From contig DAOMOP010000090.1 of assembly GCA_035444405.1 (NCBI GenBank), positions 1-15,099 on the forward strand: 15,099 nt of DNA. Direction: 5' to 3'. The notes beneath the pieces are model-generated. The model searched no databases, was not told the DNA's origin, and was given only the letters and a program-made list of their open reading frames with translations. Numbering within the stretch: position 1 is the first letter of the stretch; each line of letters starts with the position of its first letter. This stretch comes from DAOMOP01 sp035444405 (GTDB lineage: Bacteria > Pseudomonadota > Gammaproteobacteria > Burkholderiales > Rhodocyclaceae). Below are positions 1-6,045 of the stretch, one piece after another. Position numbers and translations under genes: made by a program.

Positions 1-97
1 TGCCGGCCTTCGCAATCACGAACGACTCACCGCGCGCGGCCTGCTCGACCAGCCGGGACAGATGGGTCTTGGCCTCGTGGATATTGACGGTGCGCAT
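1..97 (-). CDS. Phd/YefM-type antitoxin, N-terminal part (runs off window)
   Basis: Reading leftwards from an ATG whose complement is at 95-97 gives 32 residues beginning MRTVNIHEAKTHLSRLVEQA and continuing through a GESFVIAKAG segment. This is the N-terminal DNA-binding fold of Phd/YefM antitoxins: a short beta strand, a helix starting at the HEAKTHLSRL motif, then the G-E-x-[FV]-x-I-x-[KR] strand pair. Such proteins autorepress their operon and neutralise a partner toxin, commonly a PIN-domain or RelE-like protein, which would lie to the left outside the window. The rest of the gene is not visible. An imperfect palindrome at 114-129 lies just upstream and may be its operator. Family call is confident; partner and intactness are unknown. 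Confidence 0.75.
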   Translation of the reverse strand, partial: MRTVNIHEAKTHLSRLVEQAARGESFVIAKAG

Positions 98-113
98 GGC
101 AATTCCGCAGTTG

Positions 114-129
114 ACTAAGTCGAGTTAGT
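114..129. promoter_or_regulatory. Near-palindrome upstream of left-edge antitoxin (putative operator)
   Basis: ACTAA (114-118) and TTAGT (125-129) are inverted repeats around a central TCGA, so 14 of 16 positions are symmetric. The site ends 17 bp before the antitoxin start. Phd/YefM antitoxins usually bind palindromes next to their own start, so this is a reasonable autoregulatory operator. The assignment is inference from position and symmetry. Confidence 0.4.
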
Positions 130-203
130 TTAGCCGCGACGATTGCCGGAAACAAGGCACCGGACACAGAAGCAGAAAAGGCGAGGGGAAAAGGGGCGGC
201 CCA

Positions 204-395
204 TTAGCCGGCCTGCGTCAAGCGAGTAAGCGAATCCATTGCCGCGGGCACGATCTGCCACGACACGCCGAACCGGTTCTTGAGCCAACCGCACTGCTCG
301 GCCTCGGGAACGGCCGACAGCGCGTTCCAGTAGCGGTCGATCTCGTCCTGATCTTCGCAGTGCACGATCAGGAAGACGGGGATTGCGACGTCGTG
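204..395 (-). pseudogene. Remnant of a VOC-family (PhnB-like) protein
   Basis: The minus-strand frame ending at the stop at 204-206 contains VFLIVHCEDQDEIDRYWNAL followed shortly by QCGWLKNRFGVSWQIVPAAM. This is the C-terminal half of PhnB-like/'3-demethylubiquinone-9 3-methyltransferase' VOC-domain proteins, usually about 150-160 aa. Only about 62 residues match. Upstream of roughly 395 the frame stays open but the translation no longer resembles the family and has no plausible start. The C-terminus also stops early: family members continue for about 30-40 residues after the QIVP segment, whereas this one ends DSLTRLTQAG. I therefore call a fragment truncated at both ends. The toxin-antitoxin module starts about 80 bp beyond the broken side. 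Confidence 0.7.
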
Positions 396-472
396 TCCTT
401 CCGGCTGACCCGCCGCGCTCCCAATATCACCCGCCAGGCGAACGAATTGCCGGACAGCCTGCGGCCGACTAA

Positions 473-495
473 ACTGTACATCCATTCTGTACAGT
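473..495. promoter_or_regulatory. Inverted-repeat operator of the TA module
   Basis: ACTGTACA (473-480) and TGTACAGT (488-495) form a perfect 8-bp inverted repeat with a 7-bp spacer. It ends 12 bp before the antitoxin ATG, directly before the ribosome-binding site GGAGG at 498-502. This is where Phd-family antitoxins and their toxin complexes autorepress. The symmetry is seen directly; the binding protein is inferred. Confidence 0.6.
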
Positions 496-507
496 CTGGA
501 GGCTCCA

Positions 508-747
508 ATGCACACGGTCAGCGTGACCGAGCTGCGGCAGCACCTGCCCGCCTGGCTCAAGAAGGTGGAGGCCGGCGAAGAGGTGCGGGTGACGTCGCGC
601 GGGCGCGTCATCGCCCGCCTGACGCCCGAGCGCGACCCGCAGGCGCTGGCCCTGGAGCGACTCGAAGCCTTGCGCGGTACGGTGATCGTCGGCGACATCC
701 TTGCCCCGATCGACGAACCGTGGAGCGCGGATGAAGATCATCTGTGA
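508..747 (+). CDS. Type II antitoxin, Phd/YefM family
   Basis: This 79-aa protein begins MHTVSVTELRQHLPAWLKKV and continues GEEVRVTSRGRVIARLTP, the Phd/YefM N-terminal DNA-binding fold (residues about 1-42). The C-terminal tail (about 43-79) is hydrophilic and acidic (DEPWSADEDHL), as expected for the segment that folds onto and blocks the toxin. GGAGG at 498-502 sits 5 bp before the ATG. Its 3' end overlaps the PIN-domain toxin gene by 17 bp, the usual antitoxin-first order with translational coupling. The perfect inverted repeat at 473-495 suggests autorepression. It would neutralise the toxin and act as the DNA-binding part of the complex. Confidence in the family is high; the cognate pairing rests on overlap. 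Confidence 0.9.
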   Translation: MHTVSVTELRQHLPAWLKKVEAGEEVRVTSRGRVIARLTPERDPQALALERLEALRGTVIVGDILAPIDEPWSADEDHL

Positions 748-1132
748 CACCCATGCGCTGCTGTTCTGGGCAGACAGGCGCGATCGCCTGAGCCCACGGG
801 CACTTGCCGCGATGGAGAACGGCCGCTCGACGCAGAGCCTTGCCTGCGCGGACATCAGCCTGTGGGAGATCGCGATCCTGTTTCGCAAGGGCCGCCTTCG
901 GCTGGCGCCGGACGTCACACCCGCCGACTATGTCGACACCATCATCCAGGCACTCGCCCTGACGGTGCTGCCGATCACGCCGGCGATCGCCGCGCTTGCC
1001 GAAAGCGGCGCCGTGCCCCACGGCGACCCGGCCGACCGCCTCATTGCGGCAACGGCGATGGTGACCGAGGCGCCGCTGGTGACCATCGACGAGAAGTTGC
1101 ACGCGCTGCCGCAGTTGCGCTGTATCTGGTAG
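731..1132 (+). CDS. PIN-domain toxin, VapC-like ribonuclease
   Basis: This 133-aa protein starts MKIICDTHALLFWA. The acidic PIN-domain residues are present and ordered: D6 (first strand, CDTHALLFW), E46 (ISLWEIA), D99 (GDPADRLIAATA) and D120 (LVTIDEKL). Such proteins are Mg-dependent endoribonucleases that cut tRNA or rRNA when free of antitoxin. An in-frame start 30 bp upstream is possible, but ATG 731 is preferred because GGAG lies 5 bp before it and the family begins at this strand. The gene overlaps the Phd-type antitoxin by 17 bp. Nothing looks broken, so the module appears functional. The RNA target cannot be read from sequence. Confidence 0.9.
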   Translation: MKIICDTHALLFWADRRDRLSPRALAAMENGRSTQSLACADISLWEIAILFRKGRLRLAPDVTPADYVDTIIQALALTVLPITPAIAALAESGAVPHGDPADRLIAATAMVTEAPLVTIDEKLHALPQLRCIW

Positions 1133-1168
1133 CGCAGCGCTGTTTGCCGTTTGCTGGAGGCTGAAAAC

Positions 1169-2083
1169 ATGAAGATCGCAGTTATGGGCGCCGGCGCGGT
1201 CGGCTGCTTTTATGGCGGGATGCTGGCGCGGGCCGGCCACGAGGTGGTGCTGATCGGGCGGCCACAGCACGTGGAGGCGGTGCGGCGCGACGGCCTGCTG
1301 ATGGAGATGGCGGCCTTCACCGGGCGCGTGCCGGTCGGCGCGAGCACCGACGCCGACGCGGTGCGCGGCGCGCGCCTCGTGCTGGTGTGCGTGAAGTCGA
1401 CCGACACCGAAGAGGCCGCGGCGCAGATCGCGCCGCATCTGACGTCGGATGCGATCGTGCTGAGCCTGCAGAACGGCGTCGACAACGCCGCGCGGCTGCA
1501 GGCACGGCTCGGTCACGAGGTCGGGCCGGCAGTGGTGTATGTCGCAACCGCGATGGCCGGGCCCGGCCACATGCGCCACCACGGCCGTGGCGAGCTGGTG
1601 ATCGGGCCGATGGCCGCGGCCGGCGAGCTGGTCGCGCTGTTCGGCGGCGCCGGCGTGCCGGTCGAGGTTTCCGACAACGTCGCCGGCGCGCTGTGGGCGA
1701 AGCTGATCCTCAATTGCGCCTACAACGCGCTCTCGGCGATCACGCAGCTGCCCTACGGGCGGCTGGTGCAGGGCGAGGGCGTCGAGGGCGTGATGCGCGA
1801 CGCGGTGGCCGAGTGCCTGGCGGTGGCGCAGCGTGATGGCGTCGTCGTGCCGGGCGACGTGTGGGCGGCGGTCGAGGCGATCGCGCGCACGATGCCGACG
1901 CAGACCTCCTCGACCGCGCAGGATCTTGCCCGCGGCAAGCCGAGCGAGATCGACCACCTGAACGGCTACGTGGTGCGCCGCGGCGCGGCGCTGGGCGTGG
2001 CGACGCCGGTCAACCGCACGCTGCATGCGCTGGTCAAGCTGCTCGAGGCGCGCGGTGGATCGACGTCCGGTCGGTGCGCGTGA
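1169..2083 (+). CDS. panE: 2-dehydropantoate 2-reductase (ketopantoate reductase)
   Basis: This 304-aa cytosolic enzyme of the family reduces 2-dehydropantoate to pantoate with NADPH in pantothenate/CoA synthesis. The Rossmann motif GAGAVG is at residues 7-12, directly after the first strand MKIAVM. The catalytic lysine region reads LWAKLILNCAYNALSA (K178), and SEIDHLNG carries the substrate-binding glutamate (E260). Domain order is N-terminal NADP-binding then C-terminal helical ApbA_C domain. ATG 1169 is chosen because GGAGG lies 8 bp before it and the fold begins there; a TTG 18 bp upstream is also in frame. It sits 36 bp after the TA module and converges with the hydrolase gene 27 bp further on. 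Paralogues acting on other 2-keto acids exist, so the exact substrate is likely but not proven. Confidence 0.88.
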   Translation: MKIAVMGAGAVGCFYGGMLARAGHEVVLIGRPQHVEAVRRDGLLMEMAAFTGRVPVGASTDADAVRGARLVLVCVKSTDTEEAAAQIAPHLTSDAIVLSLQNGVDNAARLQARLGHEVGPAVVYVATAMAGPGHMRHHGRGELVIGPMAAAGELVALFGGAGVPVEVSDNVAGALWAKLILNCAYNALSAITQLPYGRLVQGEGVEGVMRDAVAECLAVAQRDGVVVPGDVWAAVEAIARTMPTQTSSTAQDLARGKPSEIDHLNGYVVRRGAALGVATPVNRTLHALVKLLEARGGSTSGRCA

Positions 2084-2110
2084 CCACACGCCGCCGTGGG
2101 AAGAACAGCA

Positions 2111-2878
2111 TCACCGAATGAACGCCATCAACGCTTTCCAGCTCTCCCGGTCGGCGTGTTCGTCATAGGCTAGCGGCATGTTGTGCTGCTCGCCGACGGC
2201 GGTGGCACCGGGGTTGGTGAAGCTGTGCATCGCGCCGGGAAAGCTCATCAGGGTGAGCTCGGCACCCGCCGCGGACATCTCGGCGACGAAGGCGCCGACC
2301 TGCTCGGGCGGGATCATCGGGTCGGCGCCGCCGGTGGCGACCAGCACGCGCGCCTTGACGGTGCCCGGCTGGGCCGGCTGGTCGGTGCCGAGGCTGCCGT
2401 GGAAGCTCGCCACACCGGCGAGCTCCGCGCCCTTGCGCGCCTGACTGAGCACGACCGCGCCGCCGAAGCAGTAGCCCACGCCATAGATGCGCGATGGGTC
2501 GACGGTGGGCTCGGCGGCCAGTGCGGCGCGCGCCGCCTCGAAGCGGGCGGCCATCCTGTCCGGCTCGGCCAGCGCCGCCTGCATGAAGGCCTGTGCGTCG
2601 CTCGGGTGGTCGGCGACCTTGCCGTGGCCGTACATGTCGACGGCGATCGCAGTGTAGCCGGCCTCGGCGAGCTGGCGGGCGCGCTCGCGCGCGTAGTCGT
2701 TCAGCCCCCACCATTCGTGGACGACGATGACGGCCGGTGCCGGGCTGGCGGTGTCGGCCGCATAGAGCACGGCGGTGCCGAGCTCATCCGGCAGGGTGAT
2801 CTCGCGCGCCTCGGCTGCGGCCAGCGCCGGCAGGGTGGCGGCCATCGAAAGTGCGGCGAACCAGTGGTGCAGCTTCAT
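2111..2878 (-). CDS. Dienelactone hydrolase family protein with signal peptide
   Basis: This 255-aa alpha/beta hydrolase begins with a Sec signal (a K and two H residues, a hydrophobic run, then LAAAEA with likely cleavage near residue 22-24), so the mature enzyme should be periplasmic. Dienelactone-hydrolase motifs are complete: HEWWGLN (E55), nucleophile Cys in GYCFGG (C137), acid D186 in GGADPMIPPEQ, and H218 in AMHSFTNPG. The family hydrolyses carboxylic ester or lactone bonds. Classical members act in chlorocatechol degradation, but exported ones are uncharacterised broad-specificity hydrolases. ATG (complement of 2876-2878) has AGGAG upstream at a sensible distance. The same frame stays open far upstream to 3451, but that extension is composition-driven. 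The gene is convergent with panE and divergent from the YbaK-like gene. The physiological substrate is unknown. Confidence 0.88.
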   Translation of the reverse strand: MKLHHWFAALSMAATLPALAAAEAREITLPDELGTAVLYAADTASPAPAVIVVHEWWGLNDYARERARQLAEAGYTAIAVDMYGHGKVADHPSDAQAFMQAALAEPDRMAARFEAARAALAAEPTVDPSRIYGVGYCFGGAVVLSQARKGAELAGVASFHGSLGTDQPAQPGTVKARVLVATGGADPMIPPEQVGAFVAEMSAAGAELTLMSFPGAMHSFTNPGATAVGEQHNMPLAYDEHADRESWKALMAFIR

Positions 2879-3103
2879 GGCGGTGCTCCTCTCTGTGTTG
2901 TGGGGAATCGTTGTTCTGCGGGGGAACGCAGCGTCGACCGTGCCGCAGCCGATGCGGTTCGCGTGATGTCGCGAGATTGCAGGAGCGACGCGGACGCGGG
3001 CGGCGATGTTGCGCGCAACGGCACCGTCGACGATAGTTCGATGCGTGCCTGCACGACTGTGTGCGATATATCCGTCCCATCCACCACAGCGACCCGTCAG
3101 ACC
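2879..3103. other. Divergent intergenic region, hydrolase / YbaK-like gene
   Basis: This 225-bp GC-rich spacer must hold the promoters of both divergent genes. I see the hydrolase ribosome-binding site at its left edge and a small CTGCG/CGCAG hairpin around 2914-2930. I see no convincing -35/-10 pair and no strong operator. Confidence 0.4.
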
Positions 3104-3610
3104 ATGTTCCAGCCCGTTGCCGCACCCTCCGCATCCTCTTCCCGCCAGCGCGTCGAGCATGCCTTGCGCGCGCTCGGCATGCCTGCCGACATCGTCGAAT
3201 TCGGTACCAGCACACGCACCAGCGCGGAAGCGGCGGTCGCGATCGGCTGCGCGGTGGCGCAGATCGCCAAGTCCGTCGTGTTCCGCGGCAAGACGACCGA
3301 CCGCTGCGTGGTCGTCGTCGCAAGCGGCGCCGACCGCATCGACGAGAAGAAGCTGCGCGCCGAACTGGGCGAAAAGGTCACGCGAGCCGATGCCGCGTTC
3401 GTGCGCGAGCGCACCGGCTTCGCGATCGGCGGCGTCGCGCCGGTGGGCCACATCGGCGAGGTCAGCGTGCTGGTCGACCGCGCGCTGTGGTCACTCGACC
3501 CGATCTGGGCCGCGGCGGGAACACCGAACGCGGTGTTCCGCCTGTCCGCGGACGACTTGCACCGGATTCCGGGGATCCGGGTCGTGGATGTGCGGGACAA
3601 TCCGCGCTAA
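3104..3610 (+). CDS. YbaK/EbsC-type aminoacyl-tRNA deacylase
   Basis: This 168-aa protein has the YbaK/ProX-like editing fold over nearly its whole length. Characteristic segments are TSAEAAVAIGCAVAQIAKSV (residues about 39-58, with conserved K56), the strand VVVVASGADRID with helix KKLRAELG (about 69-89), TGFAIGGVAPVGH (about 104-116, the GGVxPxGH loop) and AAGTPNAVFRL (about 137-147). The family hydrolyses mischarged aminoacyl-tRNAs in trans, for example Cys-tRNA(Pro), in the cytosol. This member is closer to the generic YbaK/EbsC group than to YbaK itself, so the tRNA substrate is uncertain. ATG 3104 is chosen because the conserved region begins soon after. The ribosome-binding site is weak, and an in-frame ATG at 3041 is not excluded. 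Confidence 0.85.
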   Translation: MFQPVAAPSASSSRQRVEHALRALGMPADIVEFGTSTRTSAEAAVAIGCAVAQIAKSVVFRGKTTDRCVVVVASGADRIDEKKLRAELGEKVTRADAAFVRERTGFAIGGVAPVGHIGEVSVLVDRALWSLDPIWAAAGTPNAVFRLSADDLHRIPGIRVVDVRDNPR

Positions 3611-3775
3611 GCAGGGCGCCCGCGGCGGACTGCGGTCGTCGCAAGGCCGCACGAGCAAAGGCACGTCCTGCGGGGCGCGCGATAACGCGGAGACTCGACG
3701 TGTCGCACCGGCCTGAGCTGACCGGCCGGCTCCGCGTGACGAAAGATTTGCTTACAAATCCCCGTGGAGGTGATC
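3611..3775. other. Gene-free leader region upstream of the amidase/mamK-like unit
   Basis: No convincing protein is encoded here. A small hairpin, GATTTG (3745-3750) / CAAATC (3755-3760) with a CTTA loop, is followed by GGAGGTGATC at 3766-3775, an unusually complete match to the complement of the 16S rRNA 3' end. I found no strong sigma-70 promoter. Confidence 0.4.
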
Positions 3776-3811
3776 ATGGAAGGCAGCGAAGCTGCCGTCG
3801 CCGTCGTGTAA
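3776..3811 (+). CDS. Possible 11-aa leader peptide ORF
   Basis: ATG 3776 follows GGAGGTGATC with ideal spacing (5 bp after GGAGG) and opens an ORF MEGSEAAVAVV ending in TAA at 3809-3811. A perfect hairpin, GGCAGC (3782-3787) / GCTGCC (3791-3796), lies inside it. The ORF ends 35 bp before the likely GTG start of the amidase and is in a different frame. A Shine-Dalgarno this strong would be wasted unless the ORF is translated. It may set translation or RNA folding of the downstream pair. No homology is recognised and translation is unproven. Confidence 0.4.
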   Translation: MEGSEAAVAVV

Positions 3812-3846
3812 GCTACGGCCGCTAAAGGGGAACTCACTCGTCACGG

Positions 3847-4956
3847 GTGCGCCGTCGGCGCGCCTTGCGCAAGCGCATGCTCGAACACATCACCGGCAGG
3901 GGACGCGGCGTCGGGCAGGCGCCGGCGCAGCGCCGCGACATCCTGCGTACGGTCTACGACCAGAACCGCAACCTTGACACCACGCGGCCGCAACCGCGCG
4001 GGCGGGTGGCGCGCGCACCCCGATGGCGCGACGTCGCCTGGATCGCAGCTTCGGCGTTGCTGGTGGGGGCGCTCGCGATGCTGTTACCCGGCGCATCGGA
4101 CAAAGCCGCCGATGACGCGCCGGTCGCCGGCGCGGTGCCGGCCCCGTGGACGGGTGAGGTCGAGCCGCTCGAGCTCACCGACCTCGCGCCGCTGTCGTCG
4201 GCGGACGCGAGCCTCAAAGAGCTCTTCGGCCTCGGGGTTCGCACCATCGTGATCGACGCCGGACACGGCGGGCGCGACCCCGGTGCGGTCGGCACGCTCG
4301 GCACCCACGAGAAGGACATCACGCTCGACGTCGCGCGGCGCCTGCGCGACCGGCTCGCCGCGCTCGGCAGTTACCGCGTCGTGCTGGTGCGCGAGTCGGA
4401 CGTGTTCGTGCCGCTGTGGGAGCGCGCGGCGTTCGCGAACCAGCACGGCGCGGATCTGTTCGTGTCGATCCACGTCAATTACCTGCCCAGGGTGTCGACG
4501 AACGCGGTCGAGACCTACTATTTCGGCCACTACCAGGACGAACGCACGCGCAAGCTCGCCGAGCTCGAGAATCAGGGCTCGGACTACTCGCTATCCGAGT
4601 TCGAGGCGCTGGTGCGCAACATGCAGGACACGCTAAAGCTGCAGGAGTCGCGCACGCTCGCCCATGCCATCCAGGAGAACCTGCTGACGAGCATGCGCGC
4701 GCGCGACCAGCGCGTGCTGGACAACGGCGTGCGCACCGCACCGTTCGTCGTGTTGCTCGGCGTGAAGTCGCCGAGCGTGCTGGTCGAGATCGGCAGCCTC
4801 AGCAGCCCCGAGGCCGAGCGCAGTCTGCGCCGGGAAACTTACCGCGACGAGATCGCCAGCTATCTTGCAGAAGGCCTCGTCGAGTATCTGAATCTGCAAC
4901 GCCCACAGGAGTACCGAAGCCATGAAGACCAAGACCAGCTCGCGCAGCGTCAGTGA
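3847..4956 (+). CDS. Membrane-anchored N-acetylmuramoyl-L-alanine amidase (Amidase_3)
   Basis: This 369-aa zinc amidase would cut the bond between MurNAc and the peptide stem of peptidoglycan. The catalytic domain spans about 131-350 and keeps all expected residues: H140 (IVIDAGHGGRDPGA), E155 (THEKDITL), H209 (FVSIHVN) and catalytic E314 (VLVEIGSLSSPEAE). Before it comes a strongly basic cytoplasmic tail of about 63 residues, one transmembrane segment (about 64-81) and a periplasmic linker. It is thus a type II inner-membrane protein, not a cleaved, AMIN-targeted AmiB/AmiC type; no AMIN or LysM domain is visible. GTG 3847 is the first start after the in-frame stop at 3823-3825; ATG 3877 is an alternative, and neither has a good ribosome-binding site. 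The 3' end overlaps the MamK-like gene by 35 bp, implying coupled expression. Confidence 0.9.
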   Translation: MRRRRALRKRMLEHITGRGRGVGQAPAQRRDILRTVYDQNRNLDTTRPQPRGRVARAPRWRDVAWIAASALLVGALAMLLPGASDKAADDAPVAGAVPAPWTGEVEPLELTDLAPLSSADASLKELFGLGVRTIVIDAGHGGRDPGAVGTLGTHEKDITLDVARRLRDRLAALGSYRVVLVRESDVFVPLWERAAFANQHGADLFVSIHVNYLPRVSTNAVETYYFGHYQDERTRKLAELENQGSDYSLSEFEALVRNMQDTLKLQESRTLAHAIQENLLTSMRARDQRVLDNGVRTAPFVVLLGVKSPSVLVEIGSLSSPEAERSLRRETYRDEIASYLAEGLVEYLNLQRPQEYRSHEDQDQLAQRQ

Positions 4957-5959
4957 CAAGCTCTACATCGGAATCGACCTCGGTACCTCGCGCAGTGCGA
5001 TCGCCGCCAGCAACGGCAAGCGCACCTGGATCGACAGCTACGTCGGCTGGCCCAAGGATTTCGTCGCGCGCAAGGCGCTCGGTGCGCCGGTCCTGTTCGG
5101 CGACGAGGCGCTCAAGCACCGATTGTCGCTGGAGCTCAATCGTCCGCTCGAGCACGGCGTGATCAAGGAGGGCACGGCACGCGACCAGGAGGCGATCCGT
5201 GAGCTGATCGGTCACATGGTCGAGCTCGTCGAACCGGGCGACGGCCAGGAGATCCATGCGGTGGTCGGCGTGCCGGCCGAGTCGTTCAAGACCAACAAGC
5301 TCGCGATCAAGCGCTGCGTCGGCGACGCCGCCGACGCGATCATGGTGGTGTCCGAGCCGTTCGCGGTCGCCTATGGCAAGGATCTGCTCGACAACGCGCT
5401 GGTGATCGACATCGGCGCGGGCACGATCGACTTCTGCATCATGCACGGCACGGTGCCCGGCGACGACGACCAGCGCACGCTGCTGAGCGCCGGCGACTAC
5501 CTCGACCGCCAGCTCCTCGACGGGCTGGTCGAGCGCTACCCGACCGCCAGCATCACGCTCAACATGGCGCGCCAGTTCAAGGAGCGGCTGAGCTTCGTCG
5601 GCGAGCCCGAGGGCAAGGTGACGGCGGACATCCCGGTCAACGGCAAGAGCACGCCGCACGACATCACCGAGGAAATGCGCCGCGCGTGCGAGAGCATCCT
5701 GCCGGGCATCGTCGAGACCGCCGCCGAGATGATCGCGCGCTTCGACCCCGAGTATCAGGACGCGGTGCGGCGCAACATCATCCTCGCCGGCGGCGGCAGC
5801 CAGATCCGCGGGCTGGCGCGCTACCTCGAGCGCGAGCTCGGCAGCTACGGCCCGTGCAAGGTGAAATCGGTCGACGACCCGCTGTTCGCCGGCGCCGACG
5901 GCTGCCTCGCGCTCGCCAAGGACATGCCGCCCGAGTATTGGGAGAATCCGTCCGACTGA
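4922..5959 (+). CDS. MamK-like actin-family ATPase
   Basis: This 345-aa protein has the actin/Hsp70 nucleotide-binding motifs: phosphate-1 IGIDLGTSRSA (16-26), phosphate-2 VIDIGAGTIDF (161-171) and adenosine motif ILAGGGSQIRGL (287-298). Several stretches match my recollection of magnetosome MamK rather than MreB, FtsA or DnaK: VGWPKDFVARKALG, the VVSEPF-VAYG segment with putative catalytic E145, the GTVPG-DDQ-TL-AG-Y segment, PEYQ, and the C-terminal DPLFAGADG...PPEYW. The length also agrees with MamK (about 347-360 aa). MamK polymerises into ATP-dependent cytoplasmic filaments that position organelles. No other mam gene is visible. AGGAG (4907-4911) lies 10 bp before the ATG, inside the amidase gene, which it overlaps by 35 bp. 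A strong hairpin follows. Filament formation and cargo are inference. Confidence 0.85.
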   Translation: MKTKTSSRSVSDKLYIGIDLGTSRSAIAASNGKRTWIDSYVGWPKDFVARKALGAPVLFGDEALKHRLSLELNRPLEHGVIKEGTARDQEAIRELIGHMVELVEPGDGQEIHAVVGVPAESFKTNKLAIKRCVGDAADAIMVVSEPFAVAYGKDLLDNALVIDIGAGTIDFCIMHGTVPGDDDQRTLLSAGDYLDRQLLDGLVERYPTASITLNMARQFKERLSFVGEPEGKVTADIPVNGKSTPHDITEEMRRACESILPGIVETAAEMIARFDPEYQDAVRRNIILAGGGSQIRGLARYLERELGSYGPCKVKSVDDPLFAGADGCLALAKDMPPEYWENPSD

Positions 5960-6010
5960 GCACGGACACCGCCGGTGATCACCCGGCCGGTCCGGCTGCC
6001 CGAACGACGA

Positions 6011-6040
6011 CCGGGCGCGCCGCACCGGCGGCGCGCCCGG
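6011..6040. terminator. Strong hairpin between convergent mamK-like and lctP genes
   Basis: CCGGGCGCGCCG (6011-6022) and CGGCGCGCCCGG (6029-6040) form a perfect 12-bp stem with a 6-nt CACCGG loop. It lies 52 bp after the MamK-like stop and 6 bp after the permease stop on the other strand. There is no T-run, so intrinsic termination may be incomplete, but the position suits a shared bidirectional terminator. Confidence 0.65.
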
Positions 6041-6045
6041 CCGGC

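Noticed and set aside
608..2089. 493-codon minus-strand open frame
   Set aside because: It is antisense to the TA module and panE, both of which are well-supported genes. Composition is random-like.
2879..3451. In-frame N-terminal extension of the dienelactone hydrolase
   Set aside because: It would bury a good signal peptide and ribosome-binding site inside the protein and would run antisense through much of the YbaK-like gene.
3766..3775. Possible fragment of a 16S rRNA 3' end (GGAGGTGATC)
   Set aside because: Only ten bases match and flanking sequence is unrelated. Its spacing before ATG 3776 fits a Shine-Dalgarno sequence.
4922..5959. DnaK/Hsp70, MreB or FtsA identity for the actin-like protein
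   Set aside because: It lacks an Hsp70 substrate domain and has no visible FtsA C-terminal helix; several long stretches instead match MamK. MreB family stretches are not seen.
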